Shown: in pieces, positions 1-8,596 of the stretch
Layout: every line of letters starts with the position of its first letter
Position numbering within the stretch: position 1 is the stretch's first letter
Source of the DNA: Rhodobacterales bacterium HKCCSP123
GTDB taxonomy: Bacteria; Pseudomonadota; Alphaproteobacteria; Rhodobacterales; Rhodobacteraceae
DNA length: 35,000 bases
Assembly: GCA_015689745.1 (NCBI GenBank)
Contig: WVSO01000005.1
Coordinates: 1 to 35,000 of the forward strand
Direction of reading: 5' to 3'
Notes under the pieces: model-generated
Database searches by the model: none
Seen by the model: only the letters and a program-made list of their open reading frames with translations
What the model was told of the DNA's origin: nothing
Made by a program: the position numbers and the translations under genes

Positions 1-570
1 GAAGGGCAGTTCGGCGAAGCCGTCCATCCAGGTGTTCGTCCAGACCGTCGCGGCCAGCACCCAGACGGCCATGCGCCAGCCCCCTGCGGCCGTGACCGCC
101 GCGGTCAGCGGGTAGGCCAGTGTCGAGGCGAAGCCCGCTGCGAGCGTGATGGCCGTGATATCCGCCCGTGCCCGCGCCCCGCGCGCCCTCGTCACCACCG
201 AGAATGTCGCGTCATAGAGCGTGCCCGACATCATCAGGCCGAGCCACGCCCAGACGGTGTAGAACTGCCAAAGCTGGGTCACCTGCGTCAGCGCGGCCAG
301 TCCCGCCAGCGCGCCGAGCGCGCCGAAGCTCATCGCGCGGGGCGCGGCGCCCCGGTCGATGATCCGGCCCATGTGCGGTGCGGCCAGCCCCTGCACGGCC
401 AGCGCCAGGCTGAAGGCTCCCATCGTCGCGGTTGCGGACCAGTCGAACTCGGCCCGCCAGTGCAGGACGAGGGCGGGAAAGCTGTAGAAGATTGCAGCCC
501 AGATCAAGGTCTCGGACAACATGAAGGCAAGGATCGGCGGGTCGCGCCAGGCGGATGGCGTGCGGGTCAT
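1..570 (-). CDS. MFS transporter, N-terminal part (runs off the window)
   Basis: The minus-strand frame is open from an ATG at 568-570 to the window edge, giving 190 residues of an integral membrane protein. Hydrophobic segments begin at about residue 12 and recur. The sequence GRIIDRG at about residues 68-74 sits where major facilitator proteins carry their conserved cytoplasmic loop motif after the second helix (G-x-x-x-D-R-x-G). This supports a secondary transporter of the inner membrane; the substrate cannot be told. The start lies 4 bases after the stop of the preceding minus-strand gene (575-1447), so the two are probably one transcript. The C-terminal half is outside the window. Confidence 0.82.
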   Translation of the reverse strand, partial: MTRTPSAWRDPPILAFMLSETLIWAAIFYSFPALVLHWRAEFDWSATATMGAFSLALAVQGLAAPHMGRIIDRGAAPRAMSFGALGALAGLAALTQVTQLWQFYTVWAWLGLMMSGTLYDATFSVVTRARGARARADITAITLAAGFASTLAYPLTAAVTAAGGWRMAVWVLAATVWTNTWMDGFAELPF

Positions 571-574
571 CGCC

Positions 575-1447
575 TCAGAACCATTGCCCAGGCTCCATCA
601 GCCCCAGCTCCATGAGCTGCATGGACGACCACTGGAACTGCGTCGACCTGTGCCAGCGGAAATCGGTGATGTCGTCGCGCGAGCCTGGATTGGTGCGCAG
701 CGCCTTGGCCACGCGGAACGAGCAGATCGCCGCCGTCAGCGAATTGTGCCAGGGGCAGGCGTAGGTGTTCATCTCCTCGTCCGACAGCGTGTGATCCTCG
801 CGCAGGCGCAGACCGGGCCGGGCCTGGAAGAGGCCGATCCGGTCGATCTTTCGCTTGGGCTTCGCCACGTGTTCCTCGAAGCGCCAGCGAAGGCCGCCGT
901 AGAAATTGAGCTGACGCTCGCGCGGGTGGCCGTTGTCGTCCGGGCGGCCCTCGGCGTAGTAGCCCGAGCTGTCGAGCAGGGCGGTGTCGAGCGACACGGC
1001 GTTCGGATAGGTGCGAAGGTTGGGCGCGTAGAGGTCGATCACATAGGTCAGGATCGCCGTGCGCCGTTCCTCCATCACCCAGGTCACCATCTCACCGACG
1101 CTGCGATCCTCGCAGAACGGATAGAACAGGAACTCGCCGTTGTAGCAGTAGTGCAGCCACTCGCCCGGCATCTTTTCGATGAGGATGTTCATCGCCGCCT
1201 GCGCGGCGCCTGGCGTGCGGCTGGGCGCGCGGATGACGTGCAGCTGCGTGTTCGCCTCGGAGGTCTGGGACGGCACCGACAGGTCCCCGGGTGCCAGCAC
1301 GAAGATGTGGCGGAACCCCAGCGAGCTGATGTGGCCGATGGTCGAAATGACCTCGACCCGGTCCTCGGCGATGACGAGCGCGGCCGGACCCTTGCCGAAC
1401 TGGCCGGGCTTCGCGTTGGCGAAATGGTCGATACCGTCGAAATTCAT
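575..1447 (-). CDS. Conserved hypothetical protein, possibly glycosyltransferase-like
   Basis: A 290-residue soluble protein without signal peptide or membrane segments. The N-terminal third (about residues 20-55) alternates beta-strand and helix around ALVIAEDRVEVI and GFRHIFVLAPGD. This recalls the nucleotide-sugar binding start of GT-A (family 2 type) glycosyltransferases, but no convincing DxD metal site is visible. The C-terminal half is rich in Trp, Tyr and His (for example WHRSTQFQW near the end). I do not recognise the family firmly. It is followed after 4 bases by the MFS transporter, which suggests an operon, and it is divergent from miaB with about 145 bases between the two starts. 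Confidence 0.7.
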   Translation of the reverse strand: MNFDGIDHFANAKPGQFGKGPAALVIAEDRVEVISTIGHISSLGFRHIFVLAPGDLSVPSQTSEANTQLHVIRAPSRTPGAAQAAMNILIEKMPGEWLHYCYNGEFLFYPFCEDRSVGEMVTWVMEERRTAILTYVIDLYAPNLRTYPNAVSLDTALLDSSGYYAEGRPDDNGHPRERQLNFYGGLRWRFEEHVAKPKRKIDRIGLFQARPGLRLREDHTLSDEEMNTYACPWHNSLTAAICSFRVAKALRTNPGSRDDITDFRWHRSTQFQWSSMQLMELGLMEPGQWF

Positions 1448-1592
1448 GCGCGCTGGGTCTGGTCGGCTGGCCTGGTTCTGCCTCGGCCCGGAGTGTGGCG
1501 TCTCCCGAGGCTGAATTCAATCGCAAGGGTCGGTTGATGCAGACGTCCGGCCCGTGTACTAGCCGCGGGTCAAGATCCCCTTAACCGGACCG

Positions 1593-2933
1593 ATGGCGGG
1601 ACGCGCGATGACCGAGGCCAAGAAGCTATTCGTCAAGACCTATGGCTGTCAGATGAACGTCTACGACAGCGAACGCATGGCCGAGGCGCTGGGTGCGCAG
1701 GGTTACGAGCAGGTCGATACGCCCGAGGCGGCGGACATGATCCTGCTGAACACCTGCCATATCCGCGAGAAGGCCGCGGAAAAGGTGTATTCCGAGCTTG
1801 GTCGCTTCAAGCCGCTGCGCGAAGCCAATCCCGATCTGAAGATCGGTGTGGCGGGCTGCGTGGCGCAGGCCGAGGGGGAAGAGATCATGCGGCGACAGCC
1901 GATGGTCGATCTTGTCGTCGGACCGCAGACCTACCACCGTCTGCCGCAGATGATGGAGGCACTGGGCCGGGGCGAGCGTGCGCTCGACACGGATTTCCCC
2001 GAGGAAGACAAGTTCGCCCACCTGCCGAAGGACCGCCGCGCCAAGCGCGGGCCGACGGCGTTCCTCACGGTGCAGGAAGGCTGCGACAAGTTCTGTTCCT
2101 TCTGCGTGGTGCCCTACACCCGCGGCGCCGAGGTCAGCCGCCCCGCCGAGCGCCTGCTGCGCGAGGCGCGCGACCTCGTCAAGCGGGGCGTGCGCGAGAT
2201 CACGCTCCTTGGTCAGAACGTGAACGCCTATCATGGCGCTGGTCCCGAGGGCGGCGAATGGGGGCTGGCGCGGCTCGTTCGCGCGATGGCGAAGATCGAG
2301 GGGCTCGATCGCATCCGCTACACGACCTCGCATCCGAACGACATGGAGGACGACCTGATCGCCGCCCATGGCGATTGCGACAAGCTGATGCCCTACCTGC
2401 ACCTGCCCGTGCAGTCGGGGTCGGATCGCATCCTCAAGGCGATGAACCGCAAGCATACCGCCGAAAGCTACATCCGCCTGATCGAGCGCATCCGCGCGGC
2501 GCGCCCCGACCTTGTCCTGTCAGGCGATTTCATCGTCGGCTTCCCGGGCGAGACCGAGGCCGATTTCCAGGCGACGCTCGACCTGGTGGCCGAGGTCGGT
2601 TACGGCAGCGCCTATTCCTTCAAGTATTCCGCGCGTCCCGGCACCCCGGCCGCGGAGCGCGCGCCGGTCGATTCGGCCGAGGCCGATGACCGCTTGCAGC
2701 GGCTGCAGTCGCTTCTGACCGCGCAGCAGCGCGCGACGCAGGTCGGCATGGTCGGCCGCACCGTCCGCGTGCTGTTCGAAAAGGCCGGGCGCGAGCCCGG
2801 GCAGATCGCCGGCAAGTCCGAATACCTGCACGCCGTCCACGCCGACGGGCCCGACCACCTGATCGGCCTGATCGCGGCGGTCGAGATCGTCGAGGCGCGG
2901 CCGAACTCCTTGGCCGGACGCCTCGTCGGCTGA
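1593..2933 (+). CDS. miaB: tRNA-2-methylthio-N6-dimethylallyladenosine synthase MiaB
   Basis: MiaB is a radical-SAM enzyme that adds a methylthio group to position 2 of N6-isopentenyl-adenosine-37 in tRNAs reading UNN codons. All expected parts are present. The N-terminal UPF0004 domain has cluster-ligand cysteines C19, C55 and C89. The radical-SAM motif is C164-xxx-C168-xx-C171 (CDKFCSFC). A C-terminal TRAM domain covers roughly residues 380-440. The length of 446 is normal. A second ATG at 1608 with a GGGA element 5 bases upstream is an equally plausible start and would give 441 residues. The gene stands alone between a divergent unit and a convergent small gene whose stop is 6 bases away. 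Confidence 0.97.
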   Translation: MAGRAMTEAKKLFVKTYGCQMNVYDSERMAEALGAQGYEQVDTPEAADMILLNTCHIREKAAEKVYSELGRFKPLREANPDLKIGVAGCVAQAEGEEIMRRQPMVDLVVGPQTYHRLPQMMEALGRGERALDTDFPEEDKFAHLPKDRRAKRGPTAFLTVQEGCDKFCSFCVVPYTRGAEVSRPAERLLREARDLVKRGVREITLLGQNVNAYHGAGPEGGEWGLARLVRAMAKIEGLDRIRYTTSHPNDMEDDLIAAHGDCDKLMPYLHLPVQSGSDRILKAMNRKHTAESYIRLIERIRAARPDLVLSGDFIVGFPGETEADFQATLDLVAEVGYGSAYSFKYSARPGTPAAERAPVDSAEADDRLQRLQSLLTAQQRATQVGMVGRTVRVLFEKAGREPGQIAGKSEYLHAVHADGPDHLIGLIAAVEIVEARPNSLAGRLVG

Positions 2934-2939
2934 AGGCCG

Positions 2940-3272
2940 TCAGCTGCCCGGAGGCGAGGTGCGCAGGATGTTGGTCATCGTGGTGCTCAGCACACCCGAT
3001 CGACCGACCGCTGCCGGGTCGCGGCAGACCCGCTCGGCGATGGCGTGGGCTTCGGAAAAGCTGTAGCCGACACTCACCAGGCTATCGACGAATTCCGGAT
3101 TGGGCCTGTCCCAGATCACGTCGTCCCAAGGGCCGCGGTAGCAGCTGACGGTGATGACCATGGGGCCGGCCCCGTGGCGATAGGCGTAACCGTCTGCCTG
3201 CGCCGCAGCGCTGGTGACCAGACACAGGCCGACAGCGGCCAAGAGCGGGCGAACTGCCCGGAATACTGACAT
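2940..3272 (-). CDS. Small secreted hypothetical protein
   Basis: A 110-residue protein of unknown function. The start at 3272 is chosen because a strong GGGGAAGG ribosome site lies about 8 bases upstream and the resulting N-terminus is a classical Sec signal peptide: basic start, hydrophobic core LLAAVGLCLVTSA, and AQA cleavage context near residue 24. The mature part has two cysteines (in TVSCYRG and ERVCRD), which could form one disulphide, and a PNPEFVDSLVSVGYSF segment. A longer frame extends to 3341 but would bury the signal peptide. It is convergent with miaB. I recognise no domain. Confidence 0.75.
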   Translation of the reverse strand: MSVFRAVRPLLAAVGLCLVTSAAAQADGYAYRHGAGPMVITVSCYRGPWDDVIWDRPNPEFVDSLVSVGYSFSEAHAIAERVCRDPAAVGRSGVLSTTMTNILRTSPPGS

Positions 3273-3691
3273 GATACTGTCCTTCCCCCAAAGGATATGA
3301 GCGGCCCGACGTTGCGCAGGTGCAGGCCGAGCCTTGTCCATTCTATCACGGATCGGTCACCCCTTGCCGAGCCAATCCTGAGGCGGGACATATTGTTTCC
3401 GCTACAGAAACGAGGTCGAAATATCGTTCCTTTCAGAGACCTTGGCTCAAGCCATGGGGTGCCTTGTCCGACAGCCCGGATCATTGCCTCGTGCGACCCG
3501 GTTCGATCCGCGAGGGAATCACGCGGCCGCGCGCAGGTGCCTCCCCCGTGTCGGCATGCGTTGCAAGAATCCTCTTCCCTTGTGGAGACATGCTGCTATC
3601 CTGCCGGAATAAATGGTGTTTTTGTGAGGGTCCCTGCTAAGCCGCGAAGCCCTGACTCTGGGCACCGGAACAAGTGGGGGATGTTAGTGTG
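3273..3691. other. Divergent intergenic region, no gene supported
   Basis: About 420 bases separate the divergent small secreted gene and the OmpA-like gene. Short open frames on both strands here have no ribosome site, family resemblance or credible composition. On the minus strand a TAGAAT hexamer (plus-strand positions 3340-3345) lies 68 bases before the start at 3272 and could be a -10 element, but no good -35 partner is seen. The region is presumably regulatory for both flanking genes. Confidence 0.4.
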
Positions 3692-4264
3692 ATGACCGGA
3701 TTGCCACGACTAGTTTCACGGGTCGCCTGTAGTGCCGCCGCTCTGGCGATGTCGCTCGCGATTGCACCCGGCGCCGCCTCGGCTCAGCAGAGTGTGACCA
3801 TTGCGGGACGTGTCGCGCCCGGCGTCTGGATCGATCCGGACGGTTGCATGCACTGGGTCGCGGACGGCGGCACAGAGGGGTACATGGAGGGGCGCGTGAA
3901 CCCTCAGGACGGCATGCCGATCTGCCTCCAGGTCAACACGTGCGCCGTCGCCAACAACGACGTTCTTTTCCACACCGACAGTGCCCGCCTGACCCATTCG
4001 GGACGCGCCCAGCTGGAACAGTTCTTCCGCTCGGCCGGCGCTTATGCCTACGCCATCTATGGGCACACCGACAGCCGCGCATCGGATGAATACAACATCC
4101 GCCTGAGCCAGAACCGTGCCGCTGCGGTCGCCGGCGTCGCCCGCTCGGTCGGCGCACGCGTCGCGCGCGAGATCGGCTATGGCGAACGCCGTCCGGTCGC
4201 ATCGAACGCCTCGGCGCAGGGCATGCAGGAGAACCGTCGCGTCGAAATCGTGTGTTACCGCTGA
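3692..4264 (+). CDS. OmpA-family peptidoglycan-binding protein
   Basis: A 190-residue exported protein. A signal peptide covers residues 1-31 and ends in AASAQQ. Next comes a short module at about residues 46-81 with a WIDPDGC start and a late cysteine. The C-terminal half (about 85-190) is an OmpA-like domain: ITYGHTD-type element IYGHTDSRASDEYN (D127), the LSQNRA helix (R142) and the closing ENRRVEI strand, where these residues normally bind diaminopimelate of peptidoglycan. There is no beta-barrel or lipobox, so it is probably periplasmic and wall-bound. The ATG at 3692 is preferred over an upstream GTG at 3674 because GGGGGA lies 10 bases before it. The next gene, 13 bases downstream, encodes a lipoprotein with the same short module. 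Confidence 0.88.
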   Translation: MTGLPRLVSRVACSAAALAMSLAIAPGAASAQQSVTIAGRVAPGVWIDPDGCMHWVADGGTEGYMEGRVNPQDGMPICLQVNTCAVANNDVLFHTDSARLTHSGRAQLEQFFRSAGAYAYAIYGHTDSRASDEYNIRLSQNRAAAVAGVARSVGARVAREIGYGERRPVASNASAQGMQENRRVEIVCYR

Positions 4265-4277
4265 GGGGTTAGTGATC

Positions 4278-4622
4278 ATGATGAACGTTATCAAAGGCGG
4301 TGCGCTGCTGTTGGGTCTCGTCGGCGTCGCGGGATGCGTGAGCGTCCATCCGTCGACCGGAGCGGGCGACGAGGTCGTGGCGGTCGGGGAAGACCGCGGG
4401 TTCGACAGGGGCAGCCTGAGCCAGCTCGAGGCGGGCATCTACATCGATCCCGACGGGTGCCACATCTGGATGATCGACGATGGCCTCGAAGGCTACTGGT
4501 CGCGGCGCCGCGACCCCGTTTCGGGCCTTCCGGTGTGCACGGATGTCGCGCCTCCGAATTCGATCGTGGGCGATTTCCGGGCTGGCAGCACCCTTCGGGA
4601 CTGGGTTCCCAACCAGCGCTGA
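4278..4622 (+). CDS. Small lipoprotein sharing a motif with the upstream OmpA-like protein
   Basis: A 114-residue predicted lipoprotein. The signal sequence ends in a lipobox, VAGC, with the lipidated cysteine at residue 20. Residues 52-90 repeat the pattern seen in the OmpA-like neighbour: I-D-P-D-G-C, then W, D-x-G-x-E-G-Y, R, P-x-x-G-x-P-x-C. Both conserved cysteines (about C61 and C87) are kept, which suggests a small disulphide-stabilised fold. Two adjacent ATGs (4278, 4281) are possible starts. It follows the OmpA-like gene by 13 bases and precedes an intrinsic terminator, so the two form a bicistronic unit. Function unknown; an envelope role is inferred. Confidence 0.82.
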   Translation: MMNVIKGGALLLGLVGVAGCVSVHPSTGAGDEVVAVGEDRGFDRGSLSQLEAGIYIDPDGCHIWMIDDGLEGYWSRRRDPVSGLPVCTDVAPPNSIVGDFRAGSTLRDWVPNQR

Positions 4623-4653
4623 CCGGGCCCGACCGGGCGCCGAAAAGGCGACG

Positions 4654-4678
4654 CGGGCACCTTTCGGGTGCCCGTTTT
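4654..4678 (+). terminator. Intrinsic terminator after the OmpA-like/lipoprotein unit
   Basis: An 8-bp perfect stem (CGGGCACC at 4654-4661, GGTGCCCG at 4667-4674) with a 5-base loop is followed at once by TTTT. It lies 32 bases after the lipoprotein stop codon. Confidence 0.85.
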
Positions 4679-4722
4679 GCCGTCAGCGCCACCACATCAT
4701 GAAGAAACTTCGATGACAGGTG

Positions 4723-4743
4723 CCACAACCTGTTGCGTTGTGG
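4723..4743. repeat. Inverted repeat upstream of phoH
   Basis: CCACAAC (4723-4729) and GTTGTGG (4737-4743) form a perfect 7-bp inverted repeat with a 7-base spacer, about 50 bases before the proposed phoH start. There is no T-run, so it is not an obvious terminator. It could be an operator or a 5' leader hairpin; no function is known. Confidence 0.4.
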
Positions 4744-4794
4744 ATGGTGCGTTGCCACACTCGACCCAGGTTCAACACCAATCCGGAGCGTGAT

Positions 4795-5802
4795 TTGGCG
4801 ATCACCCCCCTGGCGGCCCCCACCGATGGCACCCCGGTCGAGCTTTCGCTCGAGTTTCCAGACAACCGTCTCCTGATCGAGCTTTGCGGCGAATTCGACC
4901 GCAACCTTGCCCAGATAGAGCACCTTCTCTCTGTCCATGTCCTCCGGCGCGGAAACCAGCTCGCGGTGCTCGGTGACGCGCGAGACGAGGCGGCCGAGGT
5001 TCTGCGCAAGCTCTACGCGCGGCTCGAATCGGGCCGCGGGGTCGAACCCGGCGACATCGACGCAGCCGTCCGCCTGCGCGGCTCGGCGGAAGAGACGGGA
5101 ACCCGCGACGGCGATCAGATCGAGATGTTCCAGCGCGGCGCACTCGAGATCGGCACCCGCAAGAAGACGGTCGAGCCTCGCACCGAGGCGCAGCAGGCCT
5201 ATGTGCGGAACCTCTACAAGCACGAGCTTGCCTTCGGCATCGGTCCGGCGGGCACCGGCAAGACCTACCTCGCCGTCGCGGTGGCGGTGAACCAGATGAT
5301 CAACGGCCATGTCGACAAGATCATCCTCAGCCGCCCGGCCGTCGAGGCGGGCGAGCGCCTCGGTTTCCTGCCCGGCGACATGAAGGAGAAGGTCGACCCC
5401 TACATGCAGCCGCTCTACGACGCGCTGAACGATTTCCTGCCCGCCAAGCAGCTCCAGAAACTGATCGAGGAAAAAACGATCGAGATCGCGCCCCTGGCCT
5501 TCATGCGGGGGCGGACACTGTCGAATGCCTACGTCGTGCTGGACGAGGCTCAGAACGCGACCGGCATGCAGATGAAGATGTTCCTCACCCGCCTCGGGCA
5601 GGGCAGCCGCATGGTCATCACCGGCGACCGGAGCCAGGTGGACCTGCCGCGCGGCGTGACAAGCGGCCTGTCGGAGGCAGAGCGCATCCTGAAGGATGTG
5701 AAGGGTATCAGTTTCAACTATTTCACGGCAAAGGACGTCGTGCGGCATCCGATGGTCGCCCGGATCATCGAGGCCTACGACGCCGACAGCCCGGCAGTAT
5801 GA
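4795..5802 (+). CDS. phoH: PhoH family ATPase
   Basis: PhoH/YbeZ is a cytoplasmic P-loop ATPase linked to RNA and ribosome quality control with YbeY, encoded nearby. Walker A GPAGTGKT is at about residues 150-157 (K156). Walker B is VVLDEAQ with D250-E251. A conserved GDRSQVDLP block follows. I chose the TTG at 4795, giving 335 residues, because GGAG lies 7 bases upstream and the family block LEFPDNRLL begins shortly after. The frame stays open upstream to GTG 4720 and ATG 4744, which lack ribosome sites and would overlap an inverted repeat. It leads the cluster phoH - amine oxidase - ybeY - corC - lnt. Confidence 0.93.
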   Translation: MAITPLAAPTDGTPVELSLEFPDNRLLIELCGEFDRNLAQIEHLLSVHVLRRGNQLAVLGDARDEAAEVLRKLYARLESGRGVEPGDIDAAVRLRGSAEETGTRDGDQIEMFQRGALEIGTRKKTVEPRTEAQQAYVRNLYKHELAFGIGPAGTGKTYLAVAVAVNQMINGHVDKIILSRPAVEAGERLGFLPGDMKEKVDPYMQPLYDALNDFLPAKQLQKLIEEKTIEIAPLAFMRGRTLSNAYVVLDEAQNATGMQMKMFLTRLGQGSRMVITGDRSQVDLPRGVTSGLSEAERILKDVKGISFNYFTAKDVVRHPMVARIIEAYDADSPAV

Positions 5803-5812
5803 GTATGGTGTC

Positions 5813-7108
5813 ATGGCGGGGCGTCGCCGCTTTCTCGGTCTGACGGCGGCGGCCCTTGCCGCGCCACTGGTGGTGCGCGCGCAGCCTGTCCTGGATGCGG
5901 ATGTCGCCGTCATCGGTGCGGGCGCGGCCGGGATCGCCGCCGCGCGGCAGCTGATCGACTGGGAGTATGACGTCGCCCTCCTCGAGGCGCGCGACCGTGT
6001 CGGTGGGCGGGCCTGGACCGATGGCGCTGCGCTCGGGCTGGGCTGGGACCTTGGCGCGCAATGGCTGCACAACGGGCGGGCCAACCCGCTCCGGGCCGAG
6101 GCGCGGGCTCTGGGTCTGGCCCTGACCGACAGCGATTTCGAGGACATGCAAGTCACCCGCGGAGGAGCGGGGCCGGATGACGCCGCGCGCGTTGCCCTGT
6201 TCGGGGCGCTGATGCGGCTCGATGGCCGGATCGACGCGGCCGCGCGCACGGTGCCCCGGGATGCGACGCTCGCCGACATCGCGACCGGCGACAGTCTGGA
6301 CTCTGCCACCCTCCGGCTCTCTGCGCTGTCGATGGGCGGTGACCCGGAGCAGGTGTCGCTGATCGATGCCGCGGCGCTCGAAAGCGGGGAGGACGTGCTT
6401 GTCGCCGGGGGCACGGGCGGGCTTTTCCGGGCTCTCGCGCGCGACCTGCCGGTCTTCCTCGGCCATGAGGCGACCACCATCGACCTGCGCCCGGCCGATC
6501 ATGTCGAGGTGTCGGGCGGATTCGGAACGCTGCGGGCCGGTGTCGTGCTCGTGACGCTTCCGCCCTCGGTGCTGGCCCGCGGCGCGCTGCGGATCACACC
6601 GGGCTTGCCGTCCTGGAAGGGGGAGGCCTTCGCCGCGCTCGGTGCGGCCGATTTCCTCAAGGTGGGTCTCAGGATGGCCGCCCCCGTGCCGGACCTGCCC
6701 GAGTTCGCCGTCGACCTGGCCGCCCTCGAGCACGGCCAGGCCGCTCTGCTGCATGTCGATCCGCGGATGCCGGTGGCCTCGGTCATCTTCGCGGGTTCCC
6801 ATGCTTCGGCGCTGCGGTCCGAAGGGCGGCGCGCCGTGACCGGGGCCGCGCGTGCCGTCCTGCGCCACCACGCCGGCGCCGAAGCCGTCGCGGAAGTAAC
6901 CCATGACTGGGCCGCGGACCCGCTCAGCCTTGGGCCATGGGCGCGGGTGCGACCGGGTGCCGACACCGCGCGCGACGATTACGCCGAACCCGTCGACGGC
7001 CGCCTCTTCTTTGCCGGCGAGGCGGCGCCGGGGCCGCTGGCGACGACGCTGGGCGGCGCGTGGCAGTCCGGCATCGCCGCCGCAGGCGCGATCTGGGAGG
7101 CGACCTGA
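5813..7108 (+). CDS. Tat-exported flavin monoamine oxidase-like protein
   Basis: A 431-residue FAD-dependent amine oxidase family protein. The N-terminus has a twin-arginine-like motif (RRRFLG, residues 4-9) and a hydrophobic stretch to about residue 23, so periplasmic export with bound flavin is likely. The FAD-binding Rossmann motif GAGAAG covers residues 35-40, E58 is placed to hold the ribose, and RVGGRAW follows at 62-68. The C-terminal LFFAGEAAPG...TLGGAWQSG block is the second flavin-contact motif typical of amine/polyamine oxidases. Substrate is unknown. It sits 10 bases after phoH and 48 before ybeY, an unusual insertion in an otherwise standard cluster, and is probably cotranscribed. 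Confidence 0.9.
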   Translation: MAGRRRFLGLTAAALAAPLVVRAQPVLDADVAVIGAGAAGIAAARQLIDWEYDVALLEARDRVGGRAWTDGAALGLGWDLGAQWLHNGRANPLRAEARALGLALTDSDFEDMQVTRGGAGPDDAARVALFGALMRLDGRIDAAARTVPRDATLADIATGDSLDSATLRLSALSMGGDPEQVSLIDAAALESGEDVLVAGGTGGLFRALARDLPVFLGHEATTIDLRPADHVEVSGGFGTLRAGVVLVTLPPSVLARGALRITPGLPSWKGEAFAALGAADFLKVGLRMAAPVPDLPEFAVDLAALEHGQAALLHVDPRMPVASVIFAGSHASALRSEGRRAVTGAARAVLRHHAGAEAVAEVTHDWAADPLSLGPWARVRPGADTARDDYAEPVDGRLFFAGEAAPGPLATTLGGAWQSGIAAAGAIWEAT

Positions 7109-7156
7109 CCCAAGGCAGGAGTTGACGGTCGCAACGCCCCGGTGCATGGCCCGCGC

Positions 7157-7654
7157 ATGGAGATCGACATTCTCATCGAGGACGACGGCTGGGACGAGGC
7201 GGCGCTCGAGGCGCTCGCCGCGCAGGCCTGCGAGGCCGCGCTGGACGAGCTGGGGCTCGAGCCGCAGCAATACGCCGTCTCGATCCTCGCCTGTGGCGAT
7301 GACCGCATCGCCACCCTGAACGCCGAGTTCCGCGGCAAGCCCGCGCCCACCAACGTGCTGTCCTGGCCGTCCGAGGAGCGGGCCGCCGCCACGCCCGGCG
7401 AGATGCCGCACCTGCCCCGGCCGAACCCCGTCGGCCCGCCCGAAGAGCTCGGCGATATCGCGCTCGCCCTGGGTGTCGTGACGCGTGAGGCCGACGACGG
7501 CGGCAAGCCCTTCGAGCATCACCTTGCCCATCTTCTCGTCCACGGGCTGCTGCATCTGTTGGGTTTCGATCACATCACCGACCCGGATGCCGCATTGATG
7601 GAGGGTATCGAGACCCGCATCCTTGCCAGACTGGGGGTGCCTGACCCATATTGA
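7157..7654 (+). CDS. ybeY: Endoribonuclease YbeY
   Basis: YbeY is a zinc metallo-endoribonuclease for 16S rRNA 3'-end maturation and 70S ribosome quality control. The 165-residue product carries the signature HGLLHLLGFDH, with zinc ligands H129, H133 and H139 near the C-terminus, and the LNAEFRGKPAPTNVLSW block at about 54-70 typical of the family. The ATG at 7157 matches the usual length; an upstream in-frame GTG at 7142 is less likely. The insert at residues 72-97, rich in Pro, Ala and Glu between the NVLSW strand and ELGDIAL, is common in alphaproteobacterial members. Neighbours phoH and corC support the call. Confidence 0.96.
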   Translation: MEIDILIEDDGWDEAALEALAAQACEAALDELGLEPQQYAVSILACGDDRIATLNAEFRGKPAPTNVLSWPSEERAAATPGEMPHLPRPNPVGPPEELGDIALALGVVTREADDGGKPFEHHLAHLLVHGLLHLLGFDHITDPDAALMEGIETRILARLGVPDPY

Positions 7655-7699
7655 CACCCAGGGCCACATCGGGCCCGGTTGGTATTTCGGAAAGGAGCC

Positions 7700-8596
7700 A
7701 TGAGCTCGACCCCTGATCCCTCGTCTCCCGCGGCGCGTGGCGCGCAGGATGACGCGGACGACCCGCAGCCGCAGAGGCCGGGTTTTTTCGCAAGGCTCTT
7801 CGGTGCGGATGACACCGAGGCCGACACTTCAGACGACCATCCGCAGGCAGGCCCGGGCGGTGCCAATGGCACGGCCCTGCCCCAGTTCGGCATGTCCAAC
7901 CTTCGCCGGATGCGTGTCGAGGACGTGATGATCCCGCGCGCCGAGATCGTTTCGGTCTCCTGCGACGAGGATCTCGCCGCGCTGGTCGGTGTCTTTCGCG
8001 ACAGCGGCCTGACGCGCCTGCCGGTCTACGAGGGCACCCTCGACAGCCCGATGGGGCTGGTCCACCTCAAGGACGTGGCGCTGCGCTACGGGTTCAACGG
8101 CAAGGGCAACGGCTTCCAGCTGCGGACCATGCTGCGCCCGCTGCTCTACGTGCCGCCCTCGATGCCCATCGGCGTGCTGCTGCAGAAGATGCAGACCGAG
8201 CGCACGCACATGGCGCTAGTGATCGACGAATACGGCGGCGTCGACGGGCTTGTCACGATCGAGGACCTGATCGAACAGGTCATCGGCGAGATCGAGGACG
8301 AGCACGACATCGAGGAAGACCAGCCCTGGACCGCTGAGGGCGAGGGGCGCTGGCTCGCGCTGGCGCGCGCCCCTCTCGACGAGTTCGAGGCCGAGCTGGG
8401 CATGACCCTCTCGGATGTCGATGACGAGGAAGAGGTGGATACGCTCGGCGGTCTCGTCTTCCTCCTGTCGGGCCGGGTGCCCGCGCGGGGCGAGGTGGTG
8501 CCGCATCCCTCGGGCGTGGAGTTCGAGGTGATCGACGCCGATCCGCGCCGGATCAAGCGCCTGCGCGTGAGGATGCCCAAGGGGTCTGCCGGGTGA
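7700..8596 (+). CDS. corC: CorC/HlyC family protein with paired CBS domains (YbeX type)
   Basis: A 298-residue cytoplasmic protein. A low-complexity acidic N-terminus (residues 1-60) is followed by two CBS domains (about 75-205, starting [13 protein letters not shown] and ending with [23 protein letters not shown]-type sequence). A C-terminal CorC_HlyC domain (about 215-295) has the [15 protein letters not shown] signature. No DUF21 membrane domain is present, so it is the soluble YbeX/CorC form found between ybeY and lnt. This class is linked to Mg/Co homeostasis and ribosome maintenance. The start at 7700 has AAAGGAG only 2 bases upstream, tight but the best site. Its stop overlaps the lnt start by 4 bases. 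Confidence 0.94.
   Translation: MSSTPDPSSPAARGAQDDADDPQPQRPGFFARLFGADDTEADTSDDHPQAGPGGANGTALPQFGMSNLRRMRVEDVMIPRAEIVSVSCDEDLAALVGVFRDSGLTRLPVYEGTLDSPMGLVHLKDVALRYGFNGKGNGFQLRTMLRPLLYVPPSMPIGVLLQKMQTERTHMALVIDEYGGVDGLVTIEDLIEQVIGEIEDEHDIEEDQPWTAEGEGRWLALARAPLDEFEAELGMTLSDVDDEEEVDTLGGLVFLLSGRVPARGEVVPHPSGVEFEVIDADPRRIKRLRVRMPKGSAG

Noticed and set aside
4291-6480. 729-codon minus-strand frame across the lipoprotein, phoH and amine oxidase genes
   Set aside because: It is antisense to three recognisable genes, has Arg/Ser-rich noise composition and crosses a terminator and an intergenic region.
5765-7669. 634-codon minus-strand frame opposite the amine oxidase and ybeY
   Set aside because: Shadow of two well-supported plus-strand genes with no recognisable domain.
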